64,000 bases of DNA from Bifiguratus adelaidae (taxonomy: Eukaryota; Mucoromycota; Endogonomycetes; Endogonales). The translations under genes and the position numbers were made by a program. Shown here in pieces: positions 41,363 to 53,048 of this stretch (positions are counted from its first letter, which is position 1; every line of letters starts with the position of its first letter). The stretch covers positions 23,386-87,385 of the forward strand of contig MVBO01000043.1 of NCBI GenBank assembly GCA_002261195.1, in the 5' to 3' direction. The notes beneath the pieces were generated by a model that saw nothing but the letters and a program-made list of their open reading frames with translations, was not told the DNA's origin and ran no database searches.

Positions 41363-44300
41363 CTATGGTATTGATGGGGCTGTCCACGTAGTTTGCGTCT
41401 TGAGCACCAAAGGAACCGTAATCATTGCCGCGAATGCCAGGTAGACCAATATGAACAGCAGTCCATAAGTGATAAACACAAATCGCCGTTTTTGTTTCCT
41501 CTTTGGAGATAGAACAGGTTCACGTATTTGCTTGCTGGGTCGAAGCCAGAACAGCATTACCATGTGTAGCCTGTCTAGACCAGGAATGATGCAGAGTGGG
41601 AAGAGCAAGAAGAGAAGGACGTGACCAAGGAGAAAGTCGGTAGCGAACATGGTCATTTCCACAATCTTGACAATAAATTCTCGGAACGGTTGAGTCATGA
41701 ACTCCGCGAAGCCGAATCCTCTGTCGTGCCAAGTACCAGACCACCATGCCTTGTTCGCATCATCTTGCCGAATTTCCCGAGTGAGGAAGACTGTCCAAAG
41801 AAACTTGAAAATGAACCGTTGCACCGCAGCTATGCACAACAGACCCAGCAAAGTCTCACTGAAGTTCCATCGTTGCGTGTACCAAAAGACCTCGATGGAA
41901 GCCACAAGAGTGAGTACCGCCCACGTATGTGCAATACCAGCAGTCCATGATCCGAAAGAGGGGAAGCAATTGCCCATCATCGGTCCCATGAGAATGGCAA
42001 GGGATCCGAGGACCAATAGCATGGCTGCATTGGCAGCAATTGGTCCCAAAGCGAAAATGAGCACGTACATGATGGAAGACGAGTTTCCTGTGTTTGAAAG
42101 TGTGTGATTGCTTGGATTGAAGCTCAAAACGAACGAGTAGCTCAAGAAGGTGATGAACGCGATCACCAGAGGAATGAAGAGCTCCGAAAAGAAGACGACA
42201 GAGAGATGCGGTCTAGGAACATCTACGGACAGCTTCTCACCGCGATCACCAAGCTTCGGTCGTCGATATCCAGTTAGCCGTGTCCTCGTCAGTCGACAAT
42301 AAGCCGCCCATGAATTGGCATGACTTCGGACGTTGCCTCTCGATAGCCATCGCAAAAACTCGCGGTAGTCCACGATAAAGTCGATGAGGTTGAATTGCGA
42401 AGGGTTGAACAAGAAGGGACAGACGATCAAGGCGATGCCGGTGATCCAAAAGTAGATCAGGTAGGGACTCCAGTACGTCAGCGTCACAAAAAGAAGCATG
42501 AACATTGTTCTGAAACCAAAGTAGATGCTCGGCCCTGCAAATCGAGAGTACAACATCGAAAAGGGAATGCGAGCAGTCGCGAAACCTCTGCCGGTGGCAA
42601 TGTATCGTGCACCACCAAAAGTCAAATCCGACAAGATCGAGTTGGTGTAGATTTGGGTGACGAAAACTTCGAAGAGAGGCGACAGGGAGAGGAATTGCTT
42701 CCCAAGCCGGGTAATGCTCCGGATGAAACCTTTCTCGGTGAGCTCTTGGAGAAATAGAGGCAAAAATGCAATGAACACCACCAAGAAGATCGAAATGATG
42801 CATCGGGTAATCCAATCGTAGATAGGTACCAAATTATAACAACCGGGTGGACCAAGTTCCGTGCCAGGTGGGGCCTTGGGGTTGTACGAGCACACGAGTA
42901 ACACTGAGTTCATGGAACCGATGAACATGAGCACAATCATGAACAATTGAACTGCAAGCATGATGAAGATATTGTTGATTTGAAAACCCGGATGCGCGTA
43001 GTAGAAGGTCAGGAACCTATCCAAAGGAAGTTGCGTGCCAAGATAGTAATATTCTCGAGAAAGCATCTGTTCTCCCATGCCAGTACCAATCTTCGTGGTG
43101 AAGTTGAGGATAGAAGCAAACCCGAGATCACGGCCTTTGCCACATTGATAGTATTCAGTGTGCTTGATTCTTCCCCCCCGTTGGAAGGCATTCATGCCGG
43201 CGTAGATATCTTCGTTCAGGTGCAAACCCTTCTGGGCTTTGCTGACTCCACCACGAGTGGTCATAAAGGTTGCGTTTAAGAAATCCGGGTGACCGTAATG
43301 AAGCTTGCCGCCAATTTTGGCCATGTTTCTTTGAGACAGCGTGCCAAACGTCTGTTCCTTTCCAGCAGCTACATCCCCAAGCACACCAATGTTCTCGGAG
43401 AAGATGTACTCTCGCGCGCCAACGATAGCTACTGGATTAGGTACATCTGTATTGTAGTTTGGATTGTATGGGGAAGCGGGAGGTGCAACGTATTCTTCGA
43501 ACTCTCCGAGCATATTTCTAATCTTGATGCATTCCTCCAAATAATTGTCTTGATTTGCATCAACCAATTGAAGGTATTCACCGCGATAATAGATTAGCGC
43601 ATGGTTTTGGTTATCTGCCTTGCCGTCGCCAAGGATCGGGTTTCCTGGAAGTCGAACCCGATATTTAGGCTTACGGGTTCCATCCGGGAACACTTCGGAG
43701 TAACCGTCGATGAGAGTGGAGAAGAAAACCGGATCTCCGCCTTCCACTAGAGGAGGCTCTTCCTCGATATAGGCAATTTGCAGGTCAGGATACGCACGAA
43801 GCAAAAAGTCTGCATTCTCCCTCTCCTCGCGATTGAACTTGGCGAAACGCTGCATGGCAATCAAGTATCTGAATTTGCGCCTGGTGATTTTCTCAATCTC
43901 ACGATCTAGCAGAAATGGATCCTCGCTGTACATTTGCACCAAATCAGGATTCTCGACGCGATAGAGCAACTTGAGTGCCTTTTGATAGTTCATGAAACCA
44001 GACACTGTGCGATACAGAGTCTGCGCTCTGAGTGAAGCCCAAATTCGGGTACGAACCGTAAATTCGGGGGATGCTGTCTTGAACCCAACGCTATAATAGG
44101 CGAAGTCATCGAGGTTTGCTTCTTTGCGAGCTTTGTTGTTTGAGCCACTTCCAGTAGCCTTACTGCCACTACTTGAAGTCATCTTCTCCGATATTTCTTC
44201 GGCAGAATCGGTCGCTGTCGTCATGGTATAATCGAAAGAAGAAGGTAATCCGACACCACTCTCCTCCGCCAGCATGCGTGTATCACGGACAAAGTTATCC

Positions 44301-47300
44301 CATTCCACAGGATGAAGTTGCTTCAAGTACTCCAACAATGTTACCCTGCTATTTTCGTCTTCTCGCAAGATTTCACGCAATGATAAAAGCACCTTCTCCG
44401 AGTAATGAGGAGTCAACACCGTGAAAGTAGGTGTATTCTCTACCGGCAACGGCGCGGGCATCGGCGTTGCCAGACTCTGCGAGAAAAATCCAATCCGACG
44501 TTCTGCTTCGCTGAATTCCGGATAGTATTCGTCCTTTTGAGATACTTTGCGATTCGGATCAAAGAAAGTCGGGGGCTTGAGAATCCTCTTGTTATCCTCT
44601 TCAACCTACGGCGATTGTTAGGAACCAACTAAGAGGTGTCGTAGCGTCGCGAAGGCATTCTTACCTGCTGGTACAACAACCTTTGCACATGATTGATACT
44701 CAATAAATGCTCGCGGTACATGGTGATGACCAGTCCATTCCATAACTGAGCGCAAAGTACTTTAGGCTTGTACTTTTGCACCTGAGCGCCATTTGTGACC
44801 AGTATGTTCTCGTACAGTCGCTTCGGCACGCGAGCAAATATAGCTCTAAACGGAGTGAGCACGTTGAAGCCAAAGTGAAATGCTTCGCAGATCGAGAAGA
44901 TGGCGTTCCACAGAATGTACCACAAATAGGTGTCGAGGAAGAAGAGTACCAAATCCATAAAGCACATCAAGACAAGCGTGATGACAGGCATATATCTGCA
45001 TAGAGTTCCACCCATCACGCTATCGCCGCAATTGAGAACTCGCATACCAGACATCACTTTAAGGGAGTCGATAAAGGACCGTGTGAGGAAGAAATATGAC
45101 TCGGCGAATTTGGAAGCGAACACGCAGACCCACAGGGCTATTGAGAGCAATTGATCCTTGAATCTTAGAGGCGCAAAGCTAGCCGTAAAAGTGGATGAGG
45201 CGAGAGTCTTGCGAGATCGTTTAGAGCGGATGGAGAACAATCTTGAGCTTGGTAAGATCGCAAAGCAGAGAGTGGTGATCACGCCGATGCAGAATTGGAC
45301 CAGGGAAACAATCATTGCGGTATTGCTTGTACGATTGAAGACTACCACGTAGATCATTGGCCCAAAATTGATCAGAAACACGAGGCAGAGGAGAAGAACC
45401 TTGCGAGTAAGGACACCAACCGTCTTCCAGGTCAGAGGTACATAGGCGTATTCAGCCATTGCGTTGATCAGCATGAATACGGTAGCAATGGCACCACCAA
45501 GACCGACAATGGACCACTGCACAGGAGTTTCCTGCGCCGCAATCTTAGGATTCGGATTAAGATAGAGAAATGGAGCATTGGCCGTGTTGTAGAACCAAAA
45601 GGCGCAGACGTGAATGATCCAGATGCGGGTGAAGTTGACCGTGACGTGTAACCATGTTCGCTTCTCTTTGTACGTCTTAGTAAAGGCTGCTTCCCAGTCG
45701 ACGTTCTTGAGATGAAAATATCGCTGCGTACGTGGCACGAGACTTAATTTCGTCCCGCCATTAGACTCCTTGAGTGCTAGACGATCAATTGTCTCCGAAT
45801 ACCAAAATAATTGGTTAACATCGTCATAACCAACTATTTGTGCGTGATCCTTCTCTTTTCGTATCCATGTATCACCAATTTTTTCGTAGCTTTGACCACG
45901 AATAAAGGCGTAGAGTGGCGATATGATCTCGTCAAGGAAAGCCCCTTCTAGCATTGCACCTCTACCAGCATTAGCAGCAGCCATTGTCATGGCGCATTCT
46001 GGCCCGGTATAGTAGTCGTCTGCTAACTTAAACAAAAAGCAGAGGAGCTCTGGACAGTGTCGTACGTTGGAAGCCTCTCCCCAAATAAGTAGCCACAGGG
46101 AGATTTGTCGAACCATGGCTGCTGGCGGCATGGCGTGCATACGCTCTCTCCACTTCCGCTCGGCTGTTTCGAGGTCTTTAGGAACCGCCTCAGGCATCGG
46201 AGGCGGATTCTTGTGCCTTCCAGCCGTGACACTGACTCTGCTGAACTTCCTCCCGAAGAGAGCTTGTCGATCGCCAATCTCGTCATCAAGATCCAATTGG
46301 GCAGCAAAATACCACTTGCGATAATTCGCACTTTGACCACCAATGTAGTCTGCGTGTAAAGTAATCAACGCTTGTGTTGGGGTCATGCGAGATGCTCGTG
46401 AATCCAGCAGGGACATGAAGAGATCGAAGGTGTTCCGCATGTTCTCACGCTGGAAGCCCAAGGCATTCGTCAGGCTCACAAAGATGTCTGAAATTTCCTC
46501 TGCGGTTAAGGGCGCAAACCGTCGAGGAGTCCAAGCGGGCCATATTTCGTTCGCTGTGGGTAGCACGTCTGTCCTGTCTTTGGGTGGGCATAGCGGCGGA
46601 CGATAATTTGGCTGCTGTGGAGAGCCAACGGAACGTGGTGTAAAAGAGAAATTGCCATGCGCCGAGTGTTGTTCCTTGTACGTGGGAGCCGTCAAGTGCG
46701 GTGTTGCCGTCGGAACGAAGACGGGATAAACGCCTTGGTCATCCCTCAATGCAGTAAAAGGATCCACATTGAGCTCCGGTTCTGATGCGGTGGCATTGCC
46801 GTCCGTCGCAAGCTCTGCCTCGTCTGCCGTACTTGTGAAAATTGGCACCGGCGTCGAGTCTTCATGGAAGCGGGATACATATCGAGAGGTTGCTGCAAAA
46901 CAGAGTTAGCGTCAGCTGCCACTTGGGTTCAGTTATCTCACCCTGAGTGGCTTCTTGTACGGGAGGAGCTTGTTGAAAGTAACCAGCGGACGCGTTTCTG
47001 TCAATTCAAAAGCGATCGTTTTGTGTAACAATGATGAGGTTGCACAAGATGTAGCCATTGTTGAATGTGAGGGAAGAAGGTAGAGCTAAAGTGAGTACTT
47101 CATATGAAAGCTAGCGAATAATACATACTCTGATAAGCTCTTAGATGGAGACAATGGGGATATCGGGCTGTGAAGTGGCAGCTGAGGTGCTTCATTATCG
47201 TGACCTCCCGGCGAAGTTGGGGAGGGAGAGGCCATTGATGCAGACTTCCCTCCGCCAAGGCGTGGCAAAGATCTGTCGTAAAGCCTCCTGTTAGAAGATC

Positions 47301-47446
47301 AAAATCTGTTAAGTATCTCTTCTTTCAATAAAAGGCATGCAACAAGCATGTGCTAAAGCGGATAAAACGGCTTACCTGCTCAGATGATATGGAGACAATG
47401 AGCGTGGAGTTGTTTGATTGTGATGAGCAGTGTTCCCGGGCAAAAC
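41363..47446 (-). CDS. FKS1: 1,3-beta-glucan synthase catalytic subunit (5' end unresolved)
   Basis: Supported exons: about 47445..47376, 47287..47129, 46997..46942, 46892..44665 and 44605..41363, at least 1,900 residues. The enzyme polymerises UDP-glucose into cell-wall beta-1,3-glucan at the plasma membrane. The FKS1 N-terminal domain is present (EIWPAWTPRRFAPLTAEEI, TPTQALITLHADYIGG, RWLLIWGEASNVR-like LWLLIWGEASNVRHCPEL), then membrane helices, then the large glucan synthase domain (NPILGDGKADNQNHALIYYRGEYLQLVDANQDN in family order, RGGVSKAQKGLHLNEDIYAG) and C-terminal helices. The first Met was not found: the frame is still open up to ~47446, where an upstream stop begins, so a further exon must lie in 47447-48400. 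Both echinocandin hot spots differ from yeast. Confidence 0.93.
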
Positions 47447-48511
47447 TTAGGTCCTACCGTCTTGTTCGCATATAATGAAGGCCAATAGCTGAAGCTCGCT
47501 TGTACCGGGTAATGCCAAGTCGGCGTCCGCAAATGCGCGGATGACTGCTATGTATCTCCCGTGCACAATTAAGCAAGAAGCAGAAGTCAAAATGCAGATT
47601 ACAAGGCAAGCGCTCGTTGGCAATCTGCTCAAACAGCTTATTACTCTGACAAACACTCGTATAAGAGTCCAGTAAAGCTAATTGAGGATGTAACTGCAGG
47701 ATACCGTCGTCACAGATAGAAGGAGTGAAAACGTATAAAAAACTAATACACCGTCTGAAACCCTGCATATGAGACGAAAAACCGCTAGACGAAAATACTC
47801 GGATCTAGCAGGGCACAGTGTGCCACAAAGATCTACAGGTCCCATGACTGACGCCGCTGCCTGGTGGTAAGGGCCAATGGCACGTATCCTGTTCCCAAAG
47901 ATTCCTATATGCCACATCGAACCCCTCCCAAAACGCATACACCGAATAATTTTCAATGTCTCACATGAGAAACAAGGCAACTTTATTGGTGAGGATGAGG
48001 TCACTTGCAATGTTAATTTCCAAAACTGTTTTACCCATTGACAAAAATATCATCACACACAGACACTGATACGCTGTGGCGTGCGTAGCATTCGATCTCC
48101 TGGCAAACAAAAAGCGGTAAGGGATCGTGTAGATCTGCCGACGAGCCGATAACCTAGCAGTGTCGTCATTGCATTCATGGGAAATGCGAATTTTGTCGTG
48201 CTTTCGCTTTCCTTTAGATATGATCTTACCGCACACTTTCAGAGACTTCTTTATGCAACCAAGACTTGTCGCTCCGTAACATCGCAGAATATTCATGGTA
48301 CTCATGAAATTTGACAGAACTGGATATGATGAATTTAGTCGGAAGCATTTCAGTTCATACCTCGACACCATCAGTAAGATATCATAAGACGCTATCTTCC
48401 TGGGGACAGAAGAATGTGTTTACAGGAGTGTATTTTGGATTGTTTCTGGTCGTGCAAATAGACATTATACAAGGAACATGGTGTGTAGAAGTTTGATTGT
48501 CAATTCGAGCT
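47447..48511 (-). promoter_or_regulatory. 1.07-kb region upstream of FKS1
   Basis: Lies between the first resolved FKS1 exon and the PRP19 stop. It should hold the FKS1 promoter, 5' UTR and probably a first coding exon that I could not place. Short open frames here show no family features. Confidence 0.5.
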
Positions 48512-50462
48512 CTACGCGGTACCATATACCCGGATGCTCCGATCAGTGCCGCAAGTGACAAGATAAGTAGCATTCGGACCCCATGCCAGACCGGTGACTT
48601 CTTTAGAGGCATCTCTGAAGGTAGCAATTGGTGCGAGATCCTTCGCTTTGTAGATTCTAACGTCTGTGCCTCCAACAGCCAGATATTGGGCCCAATAGTC
48701 GTAGTTCAGTGATCGTACTTGATAGCCCGCGTCTAACGTAATACTCTTGCTTACAATGGACTTTCGGAGGTCCCATATCCGGACAATGTTATCCTCGCAT
48801 CCAGCGGCCAGTTGATAACTATAAACACAGTTAACTTCAAGTGTTTGTCCAGCAGCGTTTCGCTCTTACCCATTCTCTGCAAATGAGAGTGCAGTGATCT
48901 TGCCAGTGTGATCGGAGAAAGTTGCAATGGTGCGCATAGTTGCAACATCCCACATTCTTATCAGACCGTCAGCTGTACCAGTCGCCAAAATAGCACCATC
49001 AGGATGGAATTGAACAGCAGTGTAACCTAAAACGGATGATTAGTTTGAAAGCCTAGAGAAATTCATCTTACTTACCAGCTGTCGTCTCGGAATCTGTCAC
49101 TTTAGCCAAAACGCTACCGGTCTCAATGTCATAGAGCATCCATGTTGAATCCATGCCGGCGCTAACAATGTATCGTTTTGACGGATGTACGTCAATACCT
49201 GTAACGTCAGCAGTATGCTCGGACAAAGTATGTTCGGCAGCGTATCCTGTACATGATTCAAATTAGCACAGGCACTCGGAATCCATGTAAATTGCGCCTA
49301 CCTGATTCACCGGCAACCCAAATCTTGACAGTTTTGTCTTCACTGGCGGACACTATAGTATCACCCATAGCATCTTTTGCGATTTCGCCTCGACGCCATT
49401 TTACCTGTGATACTGCCTTTTTGTGACCCTTCAGCGTGACTACGACCTTGTCGTCAATTCTATTATACACTTGTACATTTTTATCGTTGCCGCCAGTGAG
49501 CACCAAATCTCGCTCGCTATCGAGATCAAGAGAGGTGATTCCGGCTGGGCGCGCGCCGTGGAGTGAGGTTGCCTCAGATATTTTGGTGAAAGCTTCAACC
49601 TTGCTTATATCGGTGAATTCAACCGGTGGTTTTCTCTTTCGACGAACGGCCGATAGACTAGTTCAACACGAGTTTAAGTGCCAATTCCATACCTGACAAT
49701 AAACCTGTACTTACGCAGCATGAGTCTGTTGGACCTGCTCCACGACGTTGGCTGGTAATGTCTCCTTGGCCGCCATCTCAACGTCACCTACAGCTTCCCC
49801 ATTTGTGACAGCTCCATCAGTGGTTGCACCAGTTCCAAGATGTGCTTGTATATTAGCGAGAGCCCTGCATAGATTCATCGGTCAATTTTCAAGTGTGATT
49901 ACATTATACGTACTCTCTAGCGGCGTCGCGCTCTTTCATGAGTCTCGCGATTACGCGGCATGCAGCATCATGTTGATACAGCGCTTGCGACAACTCTTGT
50001 CGTACTTGTTGATATTGTTGCTTCAAAGTGAAGGTTTCCAACATGACCGCATCCCATTCATTTTGCAGCACTGACAGCAGAGATGGTATTGAAGTGACGG
50101 TGGGCGGTCTTGGCCGAACAGTTTGAGGCTCTACAGTAGTCATGTATTAGCTGAACGCCAAACAACGCGTCAAACGTTGAGAAATGAACACTGACCAGTT
50201 TTGACATCTAGGATATCGTCCAAGGCAAGAACGTCTCCATTCAAGGGATCCTTGCCGTGCTCCTCAATATATTTGACAATGAGGCGTTTCTCGTATATCT
50301 GCCCGGACTTCTTTGAAACCACAGGTGTCTCTGGCGGTTCTCCGGAAACTAGATGCGATGACGATGCAACATGTCAATGTTCAGAATCTCGTAGAACGCC
50401 ACCTTCAGTTGAAAGTGGTACCCATCGCACATATTTTAGGTCCACTTACTGCCACAAAACAT
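48512..50462 (-). CDS. PRP19: PRP19, U-box E3 ubiquitin ligase of the NineTeen complex
   Basis: Eight exons: 50462..50450, 50348..50196, 50130..49914, 49864..49715, 49657..49302, 49246..49076, 49026..48870, 48818..48512; 507 residues. Prp19 is the U-box ligase that activates the spliceosome. The U-box is formed across the first junction (MFCG then [20 protein letters not shown], with [18 protein letters not shown]). A coiled-coil tetramerisation region follows ([20 protein letters not shown] and [20 protein letters not shown]), then a C-terminal WD40 propeller ([28 protein letters not shown], ending RSIRVYG). The first coding exon is 13 nt, as the start of Prp19 (MFC-x-ISGE) demands. It is divergent from the LRR-like gene. 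Confidence 0.96.
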
Positions 50463-50700
50463 GCTTGCTCTGTTTGACGAAGGATAACCTTGCGCTTCTT
50501 ACCGGTTGGACGGATGGATGGCTGTACGCCAACGGATGGGACAGTGCGCGCTGCGAGTCGAATATGACGTCACGAGAATCCAAAGTGACAAATTCGGCGA
50601 TCAGTTACTTCGCGTTTTGCGCGTTTCAATCTGTATTAAGAACGATCTCGCTTTACGATTTTCGCTCGAATCTTTGACAAACTCGGCAGAATCATATCAC

Positions 50701-51753
50701 ATGGCAGCATGTGAGCCGCCGCCATCGCTCTATCATTTGTGCCTCAAGGTAGTGCTGGTCTATATCCAATGTGTGGATTTTGAAGGCCTGCCTTGGTTGC
50801 CTTTTGGAAGAGACTTGATAGCTCGTTTCGTGAAAAGGGGAATTGAAATTCCCGATATGGCGCTGGAACGTCTGTATGTGGCCTATGCACAAGACTTGAC
50901 ACCGATCATGTGGCTAAAGTTAACAAGACGAATGTTGGCCTATGACAAGCTCCTTTATATTCAACTCTACGGACCGCTTATTACAAGTTTAACTTTAAGT
51001 GAATGCCACATCGATTCAGCGCAAGTCTATCGCCTCAATACTCTTGCCAATCTTCAATGGCTTGACCTATCAGATACCAATTGCGATCAAACTAGCCTGA
51101 TGACGCTTGCCAATGGGCTATCCACCATGAACGAGCGATCGGGTTTGCAGAATCTTGTTGGCCTTGCCTTGCGACATATTCCTCTGCATGATCGATCTCT
51201 TCTATATTTGAACAAGTTTCCACGACTTTGCTTCCTGGAGATCACCCAAGCATCAGGTGGTGTAGCTGTGGCGTTCTTTTCCAAGCGAGGATGGCGACAG
51301 GACACGAGGTCGCGCGAGATCGACAATTACTGGACTGCCTGTCCGAACTTCGGCCGTGCGTCCATTCCGCGTCATTCAAATTGGGATACATCCTACAGAC
51401 AAGTCTTTTGTCGGGATTGCGTTCTTGTATCTCATGCACAAAGAGAGATGCGTGAGCTTGAGTGCAAATGGGTGATAAACAAGCTGCGCGGACCGGTAGC
51501 TCCGAAGTGGTATCGTCCGCGTCTTAAACATATGTTATTTTATCGCGACCCTCATTATGATCATCAAGCGGCTTCAGCACAGTCTCCGGCCACCGCTTCA
51601 ATCAAAGCATCTGCAACAGAGCAACCCAGCGTGCAAATTCGTAAGCGTCATATATCCTCAAATCAAGATTTGTTCAACTTGGCCATCACAGCGCGAAGTA
51701 GATGGATGTCCTCAAACACGACCAAAAGGCCGAAAACATCGCTATATCAGTAA
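50701..51753 (+). CDS. Leucine-rich-repeat-like protein of unknown function
   Basis: Single exon, 350 residues from the ATG at 50701 (MAACEPPPSLYHLCL); the frame is open upstream to 50506, so an earlier start is possible. Residues ~90-190 show LRR-like repeats (LITSLTLSECHI, LANLQWLDLSDTNCDQ, LVGLALRHIPLHD, FPRLCFLEITQ). The N-terminal ~80 residues could be an F-box-like helical region. After the repeats come basic stretches and a Ser/Thr-rich tail (KRPKTSLYQ end). I do not recognise a named family. It starts 239 bp from the divergent PRP19 start. Confidence 0.65.
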   Translation: MAACEPPPSLYHLCLKVVLVYIQCVDFEGLPWLPFGRDLIARFVKRGIEIPDMALERLYVAYAQDLTPIMWLKLTRRMLAYDKLLYIQLYGPLITSLTLSECHIDSAQVYRLNTLANLQWLDLSDTNCDQTSLMTLANGLSTMNERSGLQNLVGLALRHIPLHDRSLLYLNKFPRLCFLEITQASGGVAVAFFSKRGWRQDTRSREIDNYWTACPNFGRASIPRHSNWDTSYRQVFCRDCVLVSHAQREMRELECKWVINKLRGPVAPKWYRPRLKHMLFYRDPHYDHQAASAQSPATASIKASATEQPSVQIRKRHISSNQDLFNLAITARSRWMSSNTTKRPKTSLYQ

Positions 51754-51807
51754 ACCTGGTAGCTGGATATGAATGTTGCAAAGAGTGTATTTCTAATGTA
51801 CAATAGG

Positions 51808-52446
51808 TCATAGGCGAATGACATGTTCCCTTATGAATTGTTCAGCTGCCTTCTCACCCTGCGACAGTGCAGATTTAAGCATTCTGCGGCCATATCATCA
51901 AAGTCAGTTGAATTACCTTATCATGATAAACAGCTCCCACAAGCGCTTGAATTGCTGTGCTCAGGACTTTGGCTTTCCCTGATGCTTCTGTGTCTGGGGG
52001 CTAGGTAGGCGAAGAACATTAAAATTTAGTGCCCTGTCATGATCTGTTGTCGATCAAGACTATCGTACCAGTTTGTATCGCACGCCACTGTCAACGCCAG
52101 CCTTGGTAGCAACATCAGCCAATGATTGAATGCTCAATGTATCTTGTAGACGCTGTTTCACCGCATCTTCTGAACCCGTATTTTCGACACGCTCGGCAAC
52201 ATATAATTCGAGAACTCTTCGACCTAGCAACGACAACCTCTCATTCGTAGGTTCGGACCCATGGCGGTATGACTTGTGTATGAGTGCTTGTGCAAGAATA
52301 TTGGGATCAGAGAAGGACACGTTCAATTTTGACTCGATATCGTGCGTAGAACTGCTATACAAGGCAATCGGGAAAGCTTTGCGTGCAATGTTCATGCATG
52401 TCGGCGCACGTACTAGACAAGCTATACGATGTGAATACAGCTGCAT
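51808..52446 (-). CDS. RNase III-fold mitochondrial large ribosomal subunit protein (mL57/MRPL15-like)
   Basis: Exons 52446..52069, 52000..51917 and 51858..51808 give 170 residues. The start MQLYSHRIACLVRAPTCMNIARKAF is basic and lacks acidic residues, like a mitochondrial presequence. An RNase III fold follows: ALIHKSYRHG, then NERLSLLGRRVLELYVAE, and QALVGAVYHDK after the second splice. The family signature NERLEFLGDxVL has lost its acidic residues here (Ser for Glu, Arg for Asp) and the second acidic site in xxTxEALxGAxY is Thr/Gln, so the protein should be catalytically dead. That fits mL57 or mL44-type ribosomal proteins rather than an active RNase III. Confidence 0.78.
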
Positions 52447-53048
52447 GATACCGAGATCCCTCAATGCAACTCTACCGCCGATCAGCTTACCCTGAACACT
52501 GCCACCAACTTTTTCCAATACACGTGATGTGATGACGTCGCTCCAAAATCGCTTTCCTCCGGAGCAAAAAAATCGCCCAAAACAACGCACTCGCCAGCAA
52601 GTCGAAATAGTCCCACCAGACACAACCACCCTGAACGTGTTGACAGAAGGTAAAATATCTTTTTCTTTTCTTTTACTTTTAGTCTTTTGTTTGGAATGAC
52701 TCTCATCTGGTCATACCACTTGCCCTCATGCTTCATTCGCCCACGGCCACGTACTGGCCTATGTTGGCGTGGGGTGCGGGCAGATATCCGTAGGCTTGCC
52801 TACATGTAACAGTTACTGATGAATTCCATGTCGACAGGATAGACTTGTTCTTGGCGTGCTCAGTCTGACTTTTTATATTCGGGTTGAGCGATCGCGGCAC
52901 TGCTTTATGCCTGGAGGTTGGCTCGAGTCATTACCCAAACCCTGATTGTTTGCTGGAGCACTTGGATGCTGATAGACTAATATAACGTTATTTGGACGAA
53001 CAGCTGCATCCATACATTAACGATCGCTCCTTCCAGTAGCCATATTGT
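52447..53048. promoter_or_regulatory. 602-bp divergent intergenic region
   Basis: Between the mitochondrial ribosomal gene (minus) and the GLTSCR1-domain gene (plus). Frames present on the minus strand (52482-52736) lack protein features. Includes a T-rich CTTTTAC run near 52660. Nothing else seen. Confidence 0.45.

Noticed and set aside
50506-50700. N-terminal extension of the LRR-like protein from 50506
   Set aside because: It starts 44 bp from the PRP19 start codon, is Arg/Ser/Asp-rich without pattern, and would leave little room for two promoters; the ATG at 50701 is preferred but the earlier one is not excluded.
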